DNA of 8,175 nucleotides from Rhodospirillales bacterium Alpha_05 (lineage in GTDB: Bacteria > Pseudomonadota > Alphaproteobacteria > Rhodospirillales > Rhodospirillaceae): assembly GCA_001603335.1 (NCBI GenBank), contig LUYR01000177.1:1-8175 (forward strand). The letters run 5' to 3'. The stretch's first letter is position 1. Each line of letters begins with the position of its first letter. The notes under the pieces are model-generated. The model worked only from the letters and a program-made list of their open reading frames with translations. It was not told the origin of the DNA and did no database searches. Below are positions 6,230-8,175 of the stretch, in pieces. A program made the position numbers and the translations under genes.

Positions 6230-7195
6230 CTACTTTTTGGCCAAGCCGAGCGAGAGCATCACCCGGTGAACGTCCTTGGCGTTCTTGTCGAGGAACGCGG
6301 TGAAGTCCTTGTCGTTCTGATAGGCGAGCGACAGACCGGCGTTCTTCGCGAACTCCTGGAACTCCGGATCGTCGTAGGCGGCCTTCAACGCCTTGACGAT
6401 CTTGGCGCGAGTCGCGGCGGGCACGCCCTTGGGCAACGCGATGCCGCGCCAGGTGCCGAAGCTCGCCTTCACCCCTTGCTCTTCGAAGGTCGGAACGTCG
6501 GGGAACAGATCGGAGCGCTTCTCGCCCATCACGCCGACCATCTTCAGGTTCCCGGCGGCAACCTGGCTGCGCACTTCCGCCACCGAGACGCTCACCGCGG
6601 TCAGGTGACCGCCGACGAGGGCGGTGACCGCCGGAGCCGCGCCGTCGAACGGCACGTACTTCGCCTTGATCCCGAGTTCGTCGGCCATCATCGCCGCAGC
6701 GATGTGCCAGACCGAGCCGGGGCCGGAGTTACCAATCGTGACGTCGTCCGGGTGCGCCTTGGCGTAATCGGTGAAGTCCTTGATGCTGTTGATCGGCGAA
6801 TCGGCCTTCACGGTCAATGCCGGGGCATCCATGTTGATCCGCATGATCGGGTCGAAGTCCTTCCAGGTGAAGGGAATCAGACCCTGCGGCGGCAACGAGT
6901 TCAGCTCGAAGGTGATCATGCCGATGGTGTAGCCGTCGGCGGGCGCGCGCATGATCGCGGCATGGCCGATGGCGCCGCCGCCGCCGGTGGTGTTGGCCAC
7001 CGTCACCGTCTGCTTGGTCTCCTTGGCGAGAGACGCCGCAAGCTTGCGCAGCAGAAGGTCCGTGCCGCCGCCGGCGGACCACGGGCAGATCATCGTGATC
7101 GGCTTGGCCGGCCACTCGGCCGCACTCGCCGTCAACGGGGCGGCGGCGATTACCGCGGCCGCACCAAGTCCCATCAAGACGCTCCGACGCTTCAT
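6230..7195 (-). CDS. tctC: Tripartite tricarboxylate transporter, periplasmic binding protein TctC (BUG family)
   Basis: This 321-residue solute receptor captures a carboxylate in the periplasm and hands it to TctAB. The signal peptide MKRRSVLMGLGAAAVIAAAPLTASA has two arginines and a hydrophobic core, with likely cleavage after TASA (22-25). The twin-arginine look is Tat-like but lacks the full consensus, so Sec export is equally possible. Mature landmarks of the family are PWSAGGGTDLLLRKLA (38-53), TGGGGAIGHAAI (70-81), ADGYTIG (86-92), IGNSGPGSVWHIAA (154-167) and FPDVPTFEEQG (231-241). In place of the common N-R-P-G loop it has ANTTGGGG (67-74). The ATG at 7193-7195 follows GGAGGAG by 5 bases; the longer reading frame to 7354 adds 53 residues from the leader and was rejected. 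It is the first gene of tctCBA, controlled from the long upstream region. The ligand is not determinable. Confidence 0.95.
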   Translation of the reverse strand: MKRRSVLMGLGAAAVIAAAPLTASAAEWPAKPITMICPWSAGGGTDLLLRKLAASLAKETKQTVTVANTTGGGGAIGHAAIMRAPADGYTIGMITFELNSLPPQGLIPFTWKDFDPIMRINMDAPALTVKADSPINSIKDFTDYAKAHPDDVTIGNSGPGSVWHIAAAMMADELGIKAKYVPFDGAAPAVTALVGGHLTAVSVSVAEVRSQVAAGNLKMVGVMGEKRSDLFPDVPTFEEQGVKASFGTWRGIALPKGVPAATRAKIVKALKAAYDDPEFQEFAKNAGLSLAYQNDKDFTAFLDKNAKDVHRVMLSLGLAKK

Positions 7196-7215
7196 GAACG
7201 CTCCTCCATCATCAC

Positions 7216-7332
7216 CGGCATTTTGCCGTTGTTGGCTTGAATATGCCGAGCCGCTTGGGCACCGGCACGCGCTGACCCCGAGTTGGCGCGGCACGGTGCG
7301 CGCCAGACGCTCGCGGGAGAGAGTCGTCTCCC
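7216..7332 (-). other. Structured untranslated leader of tctC, three small hairpins
   Basis: On the minus strand the leader can fold three hairpins. Positions 7315-7332 pair GGGAGA with TCTCCC (6-base loop). Positions 7284-7305 pair TGGCGCG with CGCGCCA (8-base loop). Positions 7216-7228 pair CGGCA with TGCCG around a 3-base loop, ending about 10 bases before the GGAGGAG ribosome site. No known riboswitch motif is recognised. Short stems are frequent in GC-rich DNA, so function is unproven. Confidence 0.35.
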
Positions 7333-7343
7333 CCAGGCCGTTG

Positions 7344-7376
7344 AGTATACGCACGTTCGGGTTGGGGAAAAGTCAA
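7344..7376 (-). promoter_or_regulatory. Candidate tctC promoter with an over-long spacer
   Basis: On the minus strand TTGACT (7371-7376) and TATACT (7344-7349) each match 5 of 6 consensus positions, but 21 bases separate them instead of about 17. Transcription would begin near 7337, giving a leader of about 140 bases. Such spacing normally needs an activator; the repeat cluster directly upstream could be its binding site. Confidence 0.45.
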
Positions 7377-7387
7377 TTCCGCGCGAA

Positions 7388-7427
7388 TGTCCTACCTGTT
7401 CGGACAGGCTGACAACATACGGACAGG
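7388..7427. promoter_or_regulatory. CGGACAGG repeat cluster, possible activator site for tctCBA
   Basis: CGGACAGG occurs at 7401-7408 and again at 7420-7427, 19 bases apart (about two helical turns). The first copy also forms inverted repeats: CCTGT (7395-7399) with ACAGG (7404-7408), and TGTCC (7388-7392) with GGACA (7402-7406). A further CGGACA lies at 7525-7530. Its place, roughly 50-90 bases upstream of the proposed start, suits an activator. The regulator is not in the window. Confidence 0.45.
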
Positions 7428-7569
7428 ATTACCGCGCGCGAGAGTGCAATCGGGCCGGAACGTGCCAAATACTGAGACGCACCAGAGGCCGGGGATGCAC
7501 CCGCGGCGCAGGAAATCCCTTCGACGGACACGGATTCCGGCACCGCTATATTTCCGTTCGATTGGCGGA
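7428..7569. other. Non-coding stretch between the metallophosphatase gene and the tct control region
   Basis: No convincing gene on either strand. The only possible closing structure for the metallophosphatase transcript is an imperfect pairing of GGAAATCC (7511-7518) with GGATTCC (7532-7538), with one bulge and a 13-base loop and no T-tract. Otherwise I see nothing here. Confidence 0.4.
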
Positions 7570-8175
7570 TCAGGCGCGGATTTGCGCCTGAAGCGGGTCG
7601 ATGACGCGGCGCTCGAACTGCGCGTCGAAGTCGGCGTCGCGCTCGGTCCTGGCCGCGTCGGGATCGGCGACGGTGTCGTCGCGCGGCCGGATCGCGTGGA
7701 GCCGGGTGGAAAACCGGGTATCCTCGCCCGCCTTGAGGGTGAGGTTGGCTTCGCCGAGATACTTGCCGTGCGCCCCCGCCTGGAGAATCGGGATTCCCGC
7801 GACGAGGTTGTCGGGGTCGAGCTTCGCGGTGTTGAGGACGGTGTGGGTGTGGCCGCCGACGATCACCACCGGCTTGTCCACCAATCCGGCGATCGCGCGG
7901 GCGATGCTGATGTCGCCCTCCTGGATGTAGAAGCGCCAGCCGTCCGCCTTGCGCAGGGGGCCGAAGTCTTCGCCGTAGCCGCAGTGGGAGAGGATCAGCA
8001 CCACGTCGGCGAGCTTGGCGAGGTTGGGCAGGAGCTCCTTCGCCGTCGCCACCGGCGAGGCGACCGCGAGGCCGGGATCCCCCGCCTTGCGGAAGTGCTT
8101 CATCACCGGCGTGGTGAGGCCGAGGAACGCCACCCGCAGGCCGCCGACGACGCCGATCGCCGCCGGGAAGTAGTC
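7570..8175 (-). CDS. UshA-like metallophosphatase (5'-nucleotidase family), N-terminal part beyond the window edge
   Basis: The visible 201 residues are the C-terminal part of a calcineurin-like, two-metal phosphoesterase related to 5'-nucleotidase/UshA and 2',3'-cyclic phosphodiesterases. The reading frame stays open to base 8175, with DYFPAAIGVVGGLRVAFLGLT at the start, as in the family. Metal-site motifs are LSHCGYGED (visible residues 62-70) and GGHTHTVL (107-114), followed by the family's ILQAGAHGKYLG (130-141). The earlier motifs (D-x-H, G-D, G-N-H) must lie beyond the right edge. The protein ends about 60 residues after AGAHGKYLG, so the separate C-terminal nucleotidase domain of UshA (about 200 residues) is not there. 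It may be a single-domain phosphatase; substrate unknown. A GTG at 8131-8133 is an internal valine, not the start. Same strand as tctC but about 375 bases upstream, so probably not the same operon. Confidence 0.85.
   Translation of the reverse strand, partial: DYFPAAIGVVGGLRVAFLGLTTPVMKHFRKAGDPGLAVASPVATAKELLPNLAKLADVVLILSHCGYGEDFGPLRKADGWRFYIQEGDISIARAIAGLVDKPVVIVGGHTHTVLNTAKLDPDNLVAGIPILQAGAHGKYLGEANLTLKAGEDTRFSTRLHAIRPRDDTVADPDAARTERDADFDAQFERRVIDPLQAQIRA
7571..7590 (-). other. Hairpin covering the stop codon of the metallophosphatase gene
   Basis: CAGGCGC (7571-7577) and GCGCCTG (7584-7590) form a perfect 7-bp stem with a 6-base loop. It lies over the last codons and the TGA (7570-7572). 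No T-tract follows on the minus strand. It may protect the message end or be part of a weak terminator. Confidence 0.4.

Noticed and set aside
7285..7300. A sigma54-like TGGC...TGC pattern on the plus strand
   Set aside because: The spacing between the two elements is one base too long, the match is partial, and it points away from tctC.
7387..7415. A second promoter-like pair on the minus strand (TTGTCA with GACATT)
   Set aside because: The -10 match is only 3 of 6 and it overlaps the repeat cluster; the TTGACT/TATACT pair is better placed and better matched.
7283..7591. A 102-codon open frame on the plus strand across the region upstream of tctC, containing a Cys-x-x-Cys
   Set aside because: No ribosome site or homology is recognised, its composition does not match the neighbouring genes, and it covers the repeat cluster and promoter-like elements. 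A small gene here is not excluded but not supported.

Overview
The window reads as ordinary chromosomal DNA from a high-GC proteobacterium. Codons end strongly in G or C. The mix of genes (a long-form threonine synthase, an M32 carboxypeptidase, ElbB, and a tripartite tricarboxylate transporter with a two-residue-arginine signal peptide) fits Alphaproteobacteria best, perhaps Rhodospirillales. That placement is inferred from protein flavour, not from a marker gene. I see no RNA genes, insertion sequences, integrases, CRISPR arrays or phage genes.

Left block (1-3327, all minus strand): an M32 metallocarboxypeptidase (1843-3327) is followed after 5 bases by a 173-residue predicted membrane protein of unknown function (1316-1837). 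After a 115-base gap come a weak promoter-like pair and a small hairpin, then thrC (starting GTG at 1200), which runs off the left edge with about 400 residues visible. The first two genes look co-transcribed. thrC may be read through or have its own promoter.

Middle (3328-4110): a compact 91-base divergent intergenic region separates the carboxypeptidase from elbB (plus strand, 3419-4075), a DJ-1/PfpI-type glyoxalase with its catalytic Cys138 intact. elbB ends against the convergent transporter operon. A perfect 11-bp hairpin (4086-4110) lies between them and uses the last base of the tctA stop codon.

Right block (4110-7195, minus strand): a complete tripartite tricarboxylate transporter operon in the order tctC (periplasmic binding protein), tctB (small membrane subunit), tctA (large membrane subunit). 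A strong hairpin in the tctC-tctB gap could make the binding protein more abundant than the membrane subunits. Upstream of tctC lies a long (about 375 bases) non-coding stretch. It holds a promoter-like pair with an over-long spacer, a cluster of CGGACAGG repeats that may be an activator site, and a leader with several small hairpins. No sensor kinase or regulator gene (TctDE type) is in the window. At the right edge (7570-8175, minus) is the C-terminal part of a UshA-like metallophosphatase that seems to lack the usual C-terminal nucleotidase domain.

No clearly new multi-gene system is visible. The items most worth a second look are the unidentified 173-residue membrane/coiled-coil protein, the intercistronic hairpin in the tct operon, the repeat cluster upstream of tctC, and the hairpins fused to stop codons.
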